64,000 nt of DNA from an uncultured Clostridia bacterium (GTDB lineage: Bacteria; Bacillota; Clostridia; Oscillospirales; Ruminococcaceae). Under the pieces are notes generated by a model. The model saw only the letters and a program-made list of their open reading frames with translations, searched no databases and was not told where the DNA came from. Where the stretch lies: positions 154,064 through 218,063 of the forward strand of contig CANRLH010000004.1 of NCBI GenBank assembly GCA_947631455.1, given 5' to 3'. The first letter of the stretch is position 1, and each line of letters starts with the position of its first letter. Both the position numbers and the translations under genes were made by a program. Shown here one piece after another: positions 42,826-51,096 of this stretch.

Positions 42826-43320
42826 GTGTCCAAAAAAACCTGGAAAATCATTATGTGTGCGTCACTTGCGATTCCTATGTTCGGATGCACCGAAGCCAAA
42901 AAGGTAGAACTGAAAGCACCGTACACCTGCGAGGTGGAAATAAAAACTGAAAGTGACGAATATATCGGAAGCCTTGACCGGGATGAGGCGAGGTGGACAT
43001 TTTCTTACACTAAGCCCGAGGAAATCAACGGACTTGTAATTACATACGAAGGCGACAAATACAACGTAAAACTGGGCGATATAGAATTTACCGATGACAG
43101 AGACTCGCTTCCCGATAGTGCTATCAGCACCATGATAATTTCTGCACTTGATTCGGCAACACTTTCTGCCGATGTTAAATTTTCCACTAAGAGTGACACC
43201 GTCATTGCAAAGGGCTCAGCCGGTGAAATGGATTATGAAATCACATTTGAAAACGATATGCCCAAGACGCTTGACATTGGCAGCATTGAGGTTGAATTTA
43301 AAAATTTCGAGTTAAAGTAA
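42826..43320 (+). CDS. Hypothetical lipoprotein
   Basis: 164 residues starting at GTG with GGAG upstream. Hydrophobic N-terminus KIIMCASLAIPMFGC ends in a lipobox-like cysteine. The body is beta-rich and acidic and resembles lipoproteins that bind lipids or other proteins, such as LolA-like folds, but no domain is certain. It is the fourth gene of the acpS-nnr operon. Confidence 0.7.
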   Translation: MSKKTWKIIMCASLAIPMFGCTEAKKVELKAPYTCEVEIKTESDEYIGSLDRDEARWTFSYTKPEEINGLVITYEGDKYNVKLGDIEFTDDRDSLPDSAISTMIISALDSATLSADVKFSTKSDTVIAKGSAGEMDYEITFENDMPKTLDIGSIEVEFKNFELK

Positions 43321-43344
43321 CACCAACTTTTCACAATAACTAAT

Positions 43345-43376
43345 AAAACCGACCGGATTTACCGATCGGTTTTACT
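43345..43376. terminator. Bidirectional terminator
   Basis: AAAACCGACCGG pairs with CCGATCGGTTTT (one mismatch), between converging genes. Confidence 0.85.
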
Positions 43377-43401
43377 ATTGCCTATTTGATTTTATCTTGA
43401 A

Positions 43402-45285
43402 TTACTTTCTCTTTCTGGAAATTACAAATCCAGCTGCAACAAGTACTGCCATAGATGCAGTTACCGCAATGCCAGCGCCTGTGCTCGGGTTTGTATCAGT
43501 GGAAGAATTTCCGCTTCCGTTTCCGCCCTTATCAGACGAAGGCTGCTGTGTTCCGTTGCTTCCAGCATTCGGAGCGTTAGTCGGATCCGGTGCTATAGGC
43601 TCAAGAGCGTTATACGCATCATTGATTGCCTGTGTAGCAGCATCGATCTCTTCCTGAGTTACCTCTTCACCGTTTTCAAACTTAGCCTTCAAAGCCTTTG
43701 CTGCCTCAACAGCTGCCATCATCTTGTCATAAGAAGCACTTGTGTACTCATCCTTGTTAATAGCCTCTGCCTTTGCAATAGCAGAATCAAGTTCAGACCA
43801 AACAAGAGCGCCTGCATCCTTCAATGCAGCCAACACATTTTCAAGTGAAGAATCAATTGCAGCCTGCATTCCGAATACTTCAGTATCCTCAACAGTAAAC
43901 TCTACCTCAAGAGCGTATGTAGGAAGCTGCATTGTGCATCCCTCGGTTGAAAGTGTAACAAGTCCTCCGATACCATCAAGCTGTCCATCTGAAAGAAGAG
44001 CAGAACTGTCACCTGTCATATATCCGGTAGTAAGTCCGTCCGTAGTAGTTACACTGCCGATTCCACTTCCATATGTATTGAAGCCCTTATCGCTGTAGGT
44101 ATCAACAATGTTATACTCTGAGAAATTATAGGTTGTATTACTGTTTGTTGTATTAAGCGGTGATCTTGTCGAGAATCCCTTAACAGGAACTGTTCTGTCA
44201 GGAGTTTGTGCATCATAAGCATCCTTGGAATCATAGCAATTTACATTCATTCCAGTGATCTTAAGTGAATAGTCTGACGGAAGAGTTTTTCCATCGTTTA
44301 CGGCAGTCTCCTTAGCCTCTGCAATCGCCGCCTCAATCTTAGCAATATTTTCCTCGATCTGAGCTATTTTCTCAGCATTAGCATCATCAACATTTGCATC
44401 AGTGGGTGCCTCTGTCGGCTCCTCTGCCGCTGCTGCCACATCATCAGTAGTTTCCTCAGTTAATTCTTCTGTGGTTGGCTCTGTCGGATCCTCAGATGAG
44501 TTTTTGAGTTCGTCAAGGTCAGCCTTAAGATCTGCAACAAATGCTTCAGCTTCTGTAATAGTCGTATTAAGTGCGCTTGCGCTTACTGCGAACGGCTTAT
44601 CAGAAACCTTACCGTCAAAGTATCCAATATTTGAAGAAAGGTAAAGCATATTGAATCCCGGTGCAGAATTCTTATCAGCCGCAAAATCGTGATTTACGAT
44701 CGCAGCTTTATATGTTCCGTCTGCTCCGATAACTGCGTCCTTAGTCTCGGCCTCCTGGAAGTATTGAATTACGCCCTCAGGAATATTACTTGTATCAGGA
44801 ACATCTACAACATTTCCGCTTGCGTCCATATAAATGTTCGGTGCTCCGCCTGGCTGTGCAACACCTATCGTGGTGTCGGAACCTCTTTTTGTTGCCAGCT
44901 TCTTGCCGTCAGACGTATAGCTTACCGCAGCAGCATGGACATAAAAATGTGCCCATGGAGACAATGTATACGTAAAGGCATACTTTTCTCCGTCAACATA
45001 AGCGCTCGAAGTTGTAGTTACATCCTTATCGGAAAATCCACCTCTGTAGTAATAGGTCTGGCCCATCTGGAAGCTGATTCCTACTGTCGGTCTGTCAGGA
45101 AGCGCCGTAGATGTCGAAAATACTTCATCCGCCTTAAGATCGATTCCGTTTTTACGAAACTCCGGAGCCTCAGAGAATGGTTTAGCAGTCTCTTCAAGAT
45201 CAGCGCTTGCATATGTAGCCGAAAGCATCGAAACAGCTAACGCAAGGCTGGCTGTGCAAGCTAAAATTCTCTTGCTTAACTTCAT
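43402..45285 (-). CDS. Cell-wall-anchored surface protein with NPSTG sorting signal
   Basis: 627 residues. Signal peptide about 1-28; a conserved beta-rich domain (about 50-230, RPTVGISFQMGQTYYYRGGF and later SNIGYFDGKV); an acidic Thr/Glu/Pro linker and short coiled coil (about 270-335); a second beta domain (about 340-480); a helical FIVAR-like three-helix segment (about 500-570, TQEEIDAATQAINDAYNAL). The C-terminus has NPSTG, a hydrophobic helix and a KRK tail, a non-canonical sortase signal. No sortase gene is in the window. AAGGAGGAAAAAACA precedes the ATG. Confidence 0.75.
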   Translation of the reverse strand: MKLSKRILACTASLALAVSMLSATYASADLEETAKPFSEAPEFRKNGIDLKADEVFSTSTALPDRPTVGISFQMGQTYYYRGGFSDKDVTTTSSAYVDGEKYAFTYTLSPWAHFYVHAAAVSYTSDGKKLATKRGSDTTIGVAQPGGAPNIYMDASGNVVDVPDTSNIPEGVIQYFQEAETKDAVIGADGTYKAAIVNHDFAADKNSAPGFNMLYLSSNIGYFDGKVSDKPFAVSASALNTTITEAEAFVADLKADLDELKNSSEDPTEPTTEELTEETTDDVAAAAEEPTEAPTDANVDDANAEKIAQIEENIAKIEAAIAEAKETAVNDGKTLPSDYSLKITGMNVNCYDSKDAYDAQTPDRTVPVKGFSTRSPLNTTNSNTTYNFSEYNIVDTYSDKGFNTYGSGIGSVTTTDGLTTGYMTGDSSALLSDGQLDGIGGLVTLSTEGCTMQLPTYALEVEFTVEDTEVFGMQAAIDSSLENVLAALKDAGALVWSELDSAIAKAEAINKDEYTSASYDKMMAAVEAAKALKAKFENGEEVTQEEIDAATQAINDAYNALEPIAPDPTNAPNAGSNGTQQPSSDKGGNGSGNSSTDTNPSTGAGIAVTASMAVLVAAGFVISRKRK

Positions 45286-45381
45286 TGTTTTTTCCTCCTT
45301 AAAATATGTTGAAATGATAAATATAAATGAAATACTTTTCTCTAGTGAGCATAATTACCCCATTTACATCATTGCTCTTAT

Positions 45382-45410
45382 ATTTTAGCACATTAACACT
45401 TCGTTTGCAA
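45382..45410 (-). promoter_or_regulatory. Promoter of the NPSTG surface protein
   Basis: Minus-strand TTGCAA (45410-45405), 17-bp spacer, TAAAAT (45387-45382), with an almost 100-nt leader. Confidence 0.6.
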
Positions 45411-45484
45411 TATCAAATCTTACAAAATTCTATATTTATTTATGTAGACTTTGCACAAATAAAACAAAAAACAAGCGAGAATAG

Positions 45485-45799
45485 TTAATCGTTTTTTTTG
45501 CTTTTTCCGATTATAAGCACAACAACAGACGCTAATATGAAAACAGCCATCACTCCGCCGCCTATGTAAAAGCTGAGCGGAATTTCTTTTTCTTCTGTCT
45601 GAGAAAGCGGATCGCCGTCCGCTCTGCTGTTAGATGCCGTGATTTCAGCAGTCATAGTGGGAGTTTCCGCAGAAGACAGATCTTCGCTCTGCGTCTGAGT
45701 CTCAGGTGCGGCCTGAGTATCATCGGCGAAGCTAAAACCTGCCGAAGCCGATGCCGCCATAACCGCCGCACATATAACAGATACAATAAATTTTTTCAT
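45485..45799 (-). CDS. Small secreted protein with C-terminal membrane anchor
   Basis: 104 residues: a signal peptide (1-24), about 45 Ser/Thr/Glu/Gln-rich residues with no predicted fold, and a membrane helix (about 75-98) followed by KSKKND. This is the plan of a small surface stalk or adaptor. It starts 2 bp after the stop of the preceding secreted protein and so is coupled to it. No family is recognised. Confidence 0.65.
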   Translation of the reverse strand: MKKFIVSVICAAVMAASASAGFSFADDTQAAPETQTQSEDLSSAETPTMTAEITASNSRADGDPLSQTEEKEIPLSFYIGGGVMAVFILASVVVLIIGKSKKND

Positions 45800-45801
45800 A
45801 G

Positions 45802-46716
45802 CTAACCTCGTTTCTCGATATCTCTGGGAGCTCGACTCTTTTTCTCTGTGATGTTATTATTCGAGCCATTTTTATCTGCTTTTTTTCTATTTGTGTTTTC
45901 TTTATTATAATGCTCGCCGCGCCTTTTTCTTGTAAGCAGTATCGCGGCAGTTATAAAGCCTATTCCCAAAAGCAAGAAAAATACCACCAGGATCCATACT
46001 ATCCTTATTCCAAAAAACTGAGCACTTAAGACATTAAACAGCCATGGCATTCTTTGTCCTATAATACTTTTGGTTTTTGTCGAATCAGCATCGTTTGTAT
46101 TTATAGTAACGGTTTCAGTCTGACCTTGAGTTACTGGCTGTTGCAGCTTACTTGTATCAAAATCAGATACCTTTCCTTCTCCCGGAACATAACAGCCTTG
46201 ATCCGCTGTTTCAATGCTGCCTGTTTTATTAAGAAGATTACCGTCTTCATCAAGATACGCAACGCCGTGTATCTTTGCGGTTCCCTGCCACAGGTTGAAT
46301 TTTATGTTGGTCATTTCACCAAGCTTAGACACATCAAACTTTACGTTATAATTTCCCTCGCCCACCGGCTCTATAGGATCGTTTACAACACCATATCCGG
46401 TATCAACCAAAGCCCAGTCATTTGTTGCAAGTGTTAAAAAGTAGTAATCGTTTGAATCGGTCACATCATTTACGACCATTTTAAGTGCAAAGCCCTGTTC
46501 TTCGCTATACTTTTCAAGCTCAAAGCTAACTATAACCGAGGCTATATCAAGTGAAAAGTCATAGCTTAAATCGTCATCATAAACTATGGCAGGGTCCTCG
46601 TCGTATCCGGTATAGCTGGTGTTAAGCGGCATCTTATTATCAGCATACGCCGCTATCGGCAATGCCGAAATCAAAAGACATGCCATTAAAACGGATAAGG
46701 CTTTTTTTAAAGTCAT
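45802..46716 (-). CDS. Secreted protein with single C-terminal membrane segment
   Basis: 304 residues: signal peptide (1-25); a beta-rich extracellular domain (about 40-190) whose segments VSFELEKYSEEQGFALKMVV and NIKFNLWQGTAKIHGVAYLD resemble carbohydrate-binding beta-sandwiches; a membrane helix (about 235-258); and a basic Lys/Arg/Asn-rich cytoplasmic tail ending RAPRDIEKRG. Function unknown. Probably works with the small anchored protein just downstream. Confidence 0.65.
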   Translation of the reverse strand: MTLKKALSVLMACLLISALPIAAYADNKMPLNTSYTGYDEDPAIVYDDDLSYDFSLDIASVIVSFELEKYSEEQGFALKMVVNDVTDSNDYYFLTLATNDWALVDTGYGVVNDPIEPVGEGNYNVKFDVSKLGEMTNIKFNLWQGTAKIHGVAYLDEDGNLLNKTGSIETADQGCYVPGEGKVSDFDTSKLQQPVTQGQTETVTINTNDADSTKTKSIIGQRMPWLFNVLSAQFFGIRIVWILVVFFLLLGIGFITAAILLTRKRRGEHYNKENTNRKKADKNGSNNNITEKKSRAPRDIEKRG

Positions 46717-46781
46717 TTAAACGTCCTCCGTAAACAGTATACTTTGATTTTATCACAAAATAAATTTTATTTCAACATTTT

Positions 46782-47570
46782 TTATAAAACCATTTTGTCC
46801 GAAAGTGAATCCGCTGCGTTTTTTGAATAAAGCTTCATAAGTCCCTCAACCGTCATGTTTTTTCTTTCGTCACCATTTAAGTCCATAAGCATTTGTCCCT
46901 GAGACAGCACGATCGTTTTATTGCCATACTTTAACGCGCCTTCTATGTTGTGAGTTATCATAAGGGTTGTTATCCTATCTTTTTTTACGATTTCATCGGT
47001 TATTTGCATTACCTTCTTTGCTGTAACAGGATCAAGCGCCGCTGTATGCTCATCTAAAAGCAGAAGCTTTGGCGTTACAATAGTAGCCATCAAAAGCGTA
47101 AGTGCCTGACGCTGTCCACCTGAAAGAAGCCCTACCGGAGTCTTCATTCTGTCCTCGAGTCCAAGCCCCAAAGCCTTGAGCTTTTCTCTGAAAAGACTTA
47201 TATCCCGCTTGTTTATGCCGATATTAAGAGTTCTCTTTTTTCCTCTTGAATAAGCAAGCCCTAGATTTTCCTCAATGGTCATATTAGGCGCCGTTCCCTT
47301 AAGCGGATCCTGAAAAAGCCTGCCAATGAACCGAGCCCTTTTATGCTCCTTAAACCTCGTGATATCCTTGCCGTCAAGCAAGATTTTTCCCTCATCAAGC
47401 ATCAGGCTTCCCGAAATTGCATTCATAAGAGTAGATTTCCCCGCACCGTTTGAACCGATTACTGTTACAAAGTCGCCGTCATCTATCTTACAGGTAAAAT
47501 CCCTAAGGGCGACCTTTTCATTGACCGTTTTCGCATTAAAAATAACGCTTGCGTGTTCTATTGTTAGCAA
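46782..47570 (-). CDS. ABC transporter ATPase, TrpXYZ/ABC_sub_bind type
   Basis: 262 residues with Walker A GSNGAGKST, Q-loop LFQDP, signature LLSGGQRQ, Walker B LLLLDEH and the H-loop MITHN. It energises the permease next to it. The start is a TTG at 47570 behind AAAGGGGC; no ATG fits. Systems of this type, with a PF04392-like binding protein, import aromatic amino acids or related small compounds; the substrate here is not known. Confidence 0.88.
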   Translation of the reverse strand: MLTIEHASVIFNAKTVNEKVALRDFTCKIDDGDFVTVIGSNGAGKSTLMNAISGSLMLDEGKILLDGKDITRFKEHKRARFIGRLFQDPLKGTAPNMTIEENLGLAYSRGKKRTLNIGINKRDISLFREKLKALGLGLEDRMKTPVGLLSGGQRQALTLLMATIVTPKLLLLDEHTAALDPVTAKKVMQITDEIVKKDRITTLMITHNIEGALKYGNKTIVLSQGQMLMDLNGDERKNMTVEGLMKLYSKNAADSLSDKMVL

Positions 47571-47574
47571 TGAC

Positions 47575-48549
47575 TTATTCGCCCCTTTCCTTTATGCGTT
47601 TTAATCCGCCTGAAACGCTCTTTCTGACAATGGGCAGAGCGATCGCGATAACTACTATTACCGCCGACAAAAGCTTTGTAAACTTTGTATCAATTCCAAG
47701 ACTCATTGCAAACGCCAGTATAAACCTGTATGAAACCGCACCGAATATAGCCGCCGCAAGGCCGGAAAATATAGTGTGGCGTGAAAAGAATATCTCGCCT
47801 ATTATGATTGACGCAAGCCCCACCACGAGCATACCCGTTCCTGAGTTAGTATCGCCCGTCTTTGTTATCTGAGCGTTCATAGCGCCCGCAAGAGATACAA
47901 GAGCGTTTGCGATCATAAATCCTATTATCTTCATAGTGTCAGAGTTTATAGACGAAGCTCTTACCATAAACTCATTGTCGCCAGTTGCTCTCAAACTCAT
48001 CCCGATCTGTGTTTTCAAAAACCAGAACATTATCGCAAACACTAAAAGCATGACCGCTCCCGAAATGATTATGTCGGTATAGTCCTTAAGAACACTCTGC
48101 ATGAGTGTAAAGATTGTGCTGTTCTTCCAGAGCGAGCGGTTAGGCGCTCCCAGGATAAACAGATTTATCGACAACAGCGCTGTCATAGTTATGATACCGC
48201 CAAGTATCGGCTGAACCTTAAACTTCGTGATAAGAACCCCCGTAACACCGCCCGCAAGCGCTCCCGCGGCAAGAGATGCAAAAATCGCCAGAACCGGGTG
48301 CCCGTTATATGTAAGCAATGCCGAAACAGACGCTCCCAGCGCAAAAGTTCCGTCTACTGAAAGATCCGGAATATCGAGTATTCTGAAAGAAATGAAAATA
48401 CCCATGGCAAGCAGTGAAAAGACAAAGCCCATTTCAAGAGTATCAATGATTTGACTTGTGTAAAGCTGCGTATTTATAAGCACCAATGCCGCCGCCAGCA
48501 CCAGAACTCTTGGTATCCACGAAATGATTTTTTTCTTGTTTGTGCTCAT
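47575..48549 (-). CDS. ABC transporter permease, TrpXYZ type
   Basis: 324 residues with about nine membrane helices and the family motif ISFRILDIPDLSVDGTFALGASVSALL, as in branched-chain/nucleoside-type (BPD_transp_2) permeases. GGAGAAAATT precedes the ATG. It is separated from the binding-protein gene by a hairpin at 48571-48613 and from the ATPase by 4 bp. Confidence 0.88.
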   Translation of the reverse strand: MSTNKKKIISWIPRVLVLAAALVLINTQLYTSQIIDTLEMGFVFSLLAMGIFISFRILDIPDLSVDGTFALGASVSALLTYNGHPVLAIFASLAAGALAGGVTGVLITKFKVQPILGGIITMTALLSINLFILGAPNRSLWKNSTIFTLMQSVLKDYTDIIISGAVMLLVFAIMFWFLKTQIGMSLRATGDNEFMVRASSINSDTMKIIGFMIANALVSLAGAMNAQITKTGDTNSGTGMLVVGLASIIIGEIFFSRHTIFSGLAAAIFGAVSYRFILAFAMSLGIDTKFTKLLSAVIVVIAIALPIVRKSVSGGLKRIKERGE

Positions 48550-48570
48550 AATTTTCTCCGTAAAATAATA

Positions 48571-48613
48571 AAAACAAAATATCAGAGTGAAAATAAATTT
48601 CCACTCTGATATT
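48571..48613 (-). terminator. Attenuator hairpin inside the ABC operon
   Basis: AATATCAGAGTG pairs with CACTCTGATATT on the minus strand (12 perfect base pairs) and is followed by TTGTTTTTATT. It lies between the binding-protein and permease genes, so it should reduce permease and ATPase expression. Confidence 0.75.
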
Positions 48614-48642
48614 ATACATCATTTTATACTGTTTTGCAACAT

Positions 48643-49665
48643 TTATTCAACTATAATGGTTTTTTCGCCCTCTAAAATGTCCTTTGGAATTTCAGCGCCG
48701 ATAGCGTCAGCCGTAGACTTATTTATATACGTACTTAGATCCTCGTTAAACACCTTAACGGCAATATCTCCTGCCTTTTCACCCTTTAAGATCCTGTCAA
48801 CCATATTAGCAGTTTCTTTTCCAAGATCAGTATACTCAATACCTACTGTGGCAAATCCGCCGTCCTTAACCATTGAATCAGCGCCTACATACATTGGCTT
48901 TTTAGCATCAATAGCAATTTTAGCGACCGTTCCCATTGCTCCCGCAACGGTGTTATCATTAGGAGAAAATACCGCGTCGCACTGTGAGAAAAGCGTCGTT
49001 GCCGCCTCTGAAAGCTCAGTTGCATTAGTGGCGGAAGCCTCAACTACCTCGATATCCTTATCCACGCAGTATGCCTTTACCTCTTCAAGGCAGGCAACCG
49101 AGTTTTGCTCTCCGTTATTATAAAGATATCCAAGCTTCTTTATATCCGGTGTGATCTCAAGCGCGGTGTCAAGAATACGTGTGATGTCAAGCTTATCAGA
49201 CGTTCCGGTGAGGTTTTCGTCACCCGAGTTTTCCCAATCCTTCACAAGACCTGCCGCAACCGGGTCAGTTACCGCAGAGAAAACTACCGGTATCTCGTCA
49301 GAATACGCAGCAGCCGCAGCGGCACAGGGAGTCGTTATTGCTACGATAATGTCATCTCCGTCAGCCTTGAACTTATCAAGTATCTGTGTGACCATAGATG
49401 TATCGTTGTTTGCCTGCTGAAGATCAATAGTACAATTATCGCCGTCCTTGTAGCCAAGCTCTTCAAGTTGTGAAACAACGGCATCTCTTATAGTGTTGAG
49501 CGACATATGCTCCATGATCTGAACCACGCCGATCTTGTAGTCTTTAGCCGCCTCACCTGTTGATTTGTCGCTCTTTGACGATCCTTCACTCTTTCCGCAT
49601 CCGGCCATAACACCCACCGCCATAGCACAGGCAGATACAACCGCAAGAATTCTTTTAAGCTTCAT
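48643..49665 (-). CDS. ABC transporter substrate-binding lipoprotein (TrpX-like)
   Basis: 340 residues. Signal peptide with lipobox VMAGC at about residue 22, then the PF04392-type two-lobe binding fold (YKIGVVQIMEHMSLNTIRDAVVSQL, PVVFSAVTDPVAAGLV, DAVFSPNDNTVAGAMGTVAKIA). The start at 49665 has AAAGGATGATATCT upstream. Stand-alone homologues in streptococci are tied to tryptophan transport; the specificity here is inferred only at family level. Confidence 0.88.
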   Translation of the reverse strand: MKLKRILAVVSACAMAVGVMAGCGKSEGSSKSDKSTGEAAKDYKIGVVQIMEHMSLNTIRDAVVSQLEELGYKDGDNCTIDLQQANNDTSMVTQILDKFKADGDDIIVAITTPCAAAAAAYSDEIPVVFSAVTDPVAAGLVKDWENSGDENLTGTSDKLDITRILDTALEITPDIKKLGYLYNNGEQNSVACLEEVKAYCVDKDIEVVEASATNATELSEAATTLFSQCDAVFSPNDNTVAGAMGTVAKIAIDAKKPMYVGADSMVKDGGFATVGIEYTDLGKETANMVDRILKGEKAGDIAVKVFNEDLSTYINKSTADAIGAEIPKDILEGEKTIIVE

Positions 49666-49706
49666 AGATATCATCCTTTCGTGATAATAAAATAACTTGC
49701 ATGAAA

Positions 49707-49735
49707 AGTATAGCACATAAGTAAAAATCTGTCAA
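49707..49735 (-). promoter_or_regulatory. Promoter of the TrpX-type ABC operon
   Basis: Minus-strand TTGACA (49735-49730), 17-bp spacer, TATACT (49712-49707), 42 bp before the start. The short leader has no room for a T-box. Confidence 0.75.
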
Positions 49736-49800
49736 CAAATTATCGGATAAAATGATGAAAAGGAAATCCATGCATATGCTTTCCATATAAAAGCTTATAC

Positions 49801-49837
49801 AAAAAACGGAGCGCATCACATATGCACTCCGTTTTTT
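49801..49837 (-). terminator. Terminator of rplS
   Basis: AACGGAGTGCAT and ATGCGCTCCGTT form the stem on the minus strand, followed by TTTTTT; 3 bp past the rplS stop. Confidence 0.85.
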
Positions 49838-49839
49838 GA

Positions 49840-50184
49840 TTATCTGATTGCTTCTTTGACTTTAGCGGCTTTACCAACTCTGTTTCTCAGATAGTAGAGC
49901 TTAGCTCTTCTTACCTTACCGCTTCTAACAATCTCAACCTTGTCAACAACCGGCGAATGTACCGGGAAAACTCTCTCGATTCCGCAGCCGTGAGCAACTC
50001 TTCTTACCGTAAAGGTCTCGCTTACGCCGCCATGCTTTTTAGCAATGATCGTTCCCTCAAACACCTGGATTCTTGACTTGTCGCCCTCCTTGATCTTAAC
50101 ATGGACCTTAACAGTGTCACCGATGTTAAGCTCAGGAACTTCAGCCTTAAGGCTTGAATTTGAAATCAGTTTTAAAGCGTCCAC
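49840..50184 (-). CDS. rplS: 50S ribosomal protein L19
   Basis: 114 residues, family length. [22 protein letters not shown] and [26 protein letters not shown] segments are diagnostic. The start is GTG at 50184, with CAGGAGGTATTTAAA before it and DALKLI after it; the longer frame to 50220 reads through the ribosome binding site. It has its own promoter and terminator. Confidence 0.95.
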   Translation of the reverse strand: MDALKLISNSSLKAEVPELNIGDTVKVHVKIKEGDKSRIQVFEGTIIAKKHGGVSETFTVRRVAHGCGIERVFPVHSPVVDKVEIVRSGKVRRAKLYYLRNRVGKAAKVKEAIR

Positions 50185-50316
50185 TTTAAATACCTCCTGT
50201 TTTTTCAGACATTCATACACCCTGCCCTGTTGCAGTGCCAGAGGACTATCCGCTTTAATGTATATCGATTGATACGCATTAACTCCCGTCGGATTTCGCG
50301 ACGGATTTTAAAATGC
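50185..50316 (-). ncRNA. Candidate structured leader of rplS
   Basis: The transcript from the promoter at 50323-50351 would have an about 130-nt leader. It contains a clear hairpin CCGTCG-CGAAATC-CGACGG (near 50284-50304) and other short pairings. Firmicutes have an L19 leader family that autoregulates this gene; I cannot match the consensus by eye, so this is only a candidate. Confidence 0.3.
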
Positions 50317-50322
50317 CTTGAT

Positions 50323-50351
50323 ATTATATCATATCCAGAAATAAAATGCAA
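50323..50351 (-). promoter_or_regulatory. Promoter of rplS
   Basis: Minus-strand TTGCAT (50351-50346), 17-bp spacer, TATAAT (50328-50323). Confidence 0.7.
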
Positions 50352-50445
50352 TAGTTTTTGGAAATTTTTTATAATTCTGCTTTTTAAAACGTTAGAAATA
50401 AAGTCAGGCATTATTCTTGAAACCAACATTGCCCTCAAAATCTTT

Positions 50446-51096
50446 TCAGCGATACTCCTCACCGTTATTATCCAGTATCCTTGTCCGACTTATCTTAGCG
50501 GTATAGACTTTGCCCGTAAACTCCGAAAAGGCTTCAAGCAAAACTGAAGGATTTATATTTAAGCCGCATCCCGCCGGAAGCCTCACGCATATTGATATTT
50601 CCTCGTCCTTCGTATTGATTCCGAGCAACTCGATGTCAGGCTTTATATCTATGAGCTTTTCAGAACTTTTCTTGGTTTTCTTTTTTATCTCTATTTTTTC
50701 CCGGGAAATAAATTCATTAAAATCACGTTGTGCAGCGCTTAATATAATTTCGTACTCTGCTTTTTTGATAGCCGTGTGCTTGTTTACCGGAAGTGCGGTT
50801 TTAATTATTTTCAATCCTGTAGGCAATGCAGAGTTAAGCCTCTTTGTTACATCATCGCAGGTAATGTCCTCAGTAAGCGAGGCGTCCATTATTTCGACGT
50901 CGCTTGAAATTCCCAGAGAAAGCGCAAGCGGAAACATAATGTAAGCGTGCGGATTAAAGCCCTGTGTATACCATATGGGAAGGTCTGCGCGCTTAAAAGC
51001 CCTTTGCATAGTCCGCATAAGATCGAGGTGAGAGATAAACACCGCTCTGTCGTATTTAGAAAATGTAATACGTCGGTCGAACCTATTTTCCTCCAC
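50446..51096 (-). CDS. TIGR03936/DUF2344 radical-SAM-associated protein
   Basis: About 216 residues. RITFSKYDRAVFISHLDLMRTMQRAF and GFNPHAYIMFPLALSLGISSDVE identify the family, which always accompanies a B12-binding-domain radical SAM protein. The start is set at the GTG at 51096, preceded by GGAGG with 8-base spacing; it overlaps the end of the radical SAM gene by 14 bp. A rRNA- or tRNA-related role is suspected for this pair in the literature, but nothing here proves it. Confidence 0.85.
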   Translation of the reverse strand: MEENRFDRRITFSKYDRAVFISHLDLMRTMQRAFKRADLPIWYTQGFNPHAYIMFPLALSLGISSDVEIMDASLTEDITCDDVTKRLNSALPTGLKIIKTALPVNKHTAIKKAEYEIILSAAQRDFNEFISREKIEIKKKTKKSSEKLIDIKPDIELLGINTKDEEISICVRLPAGCGLNINPSVLLEAFSEFTGKVYTAKISRTRILDNNGEEYR

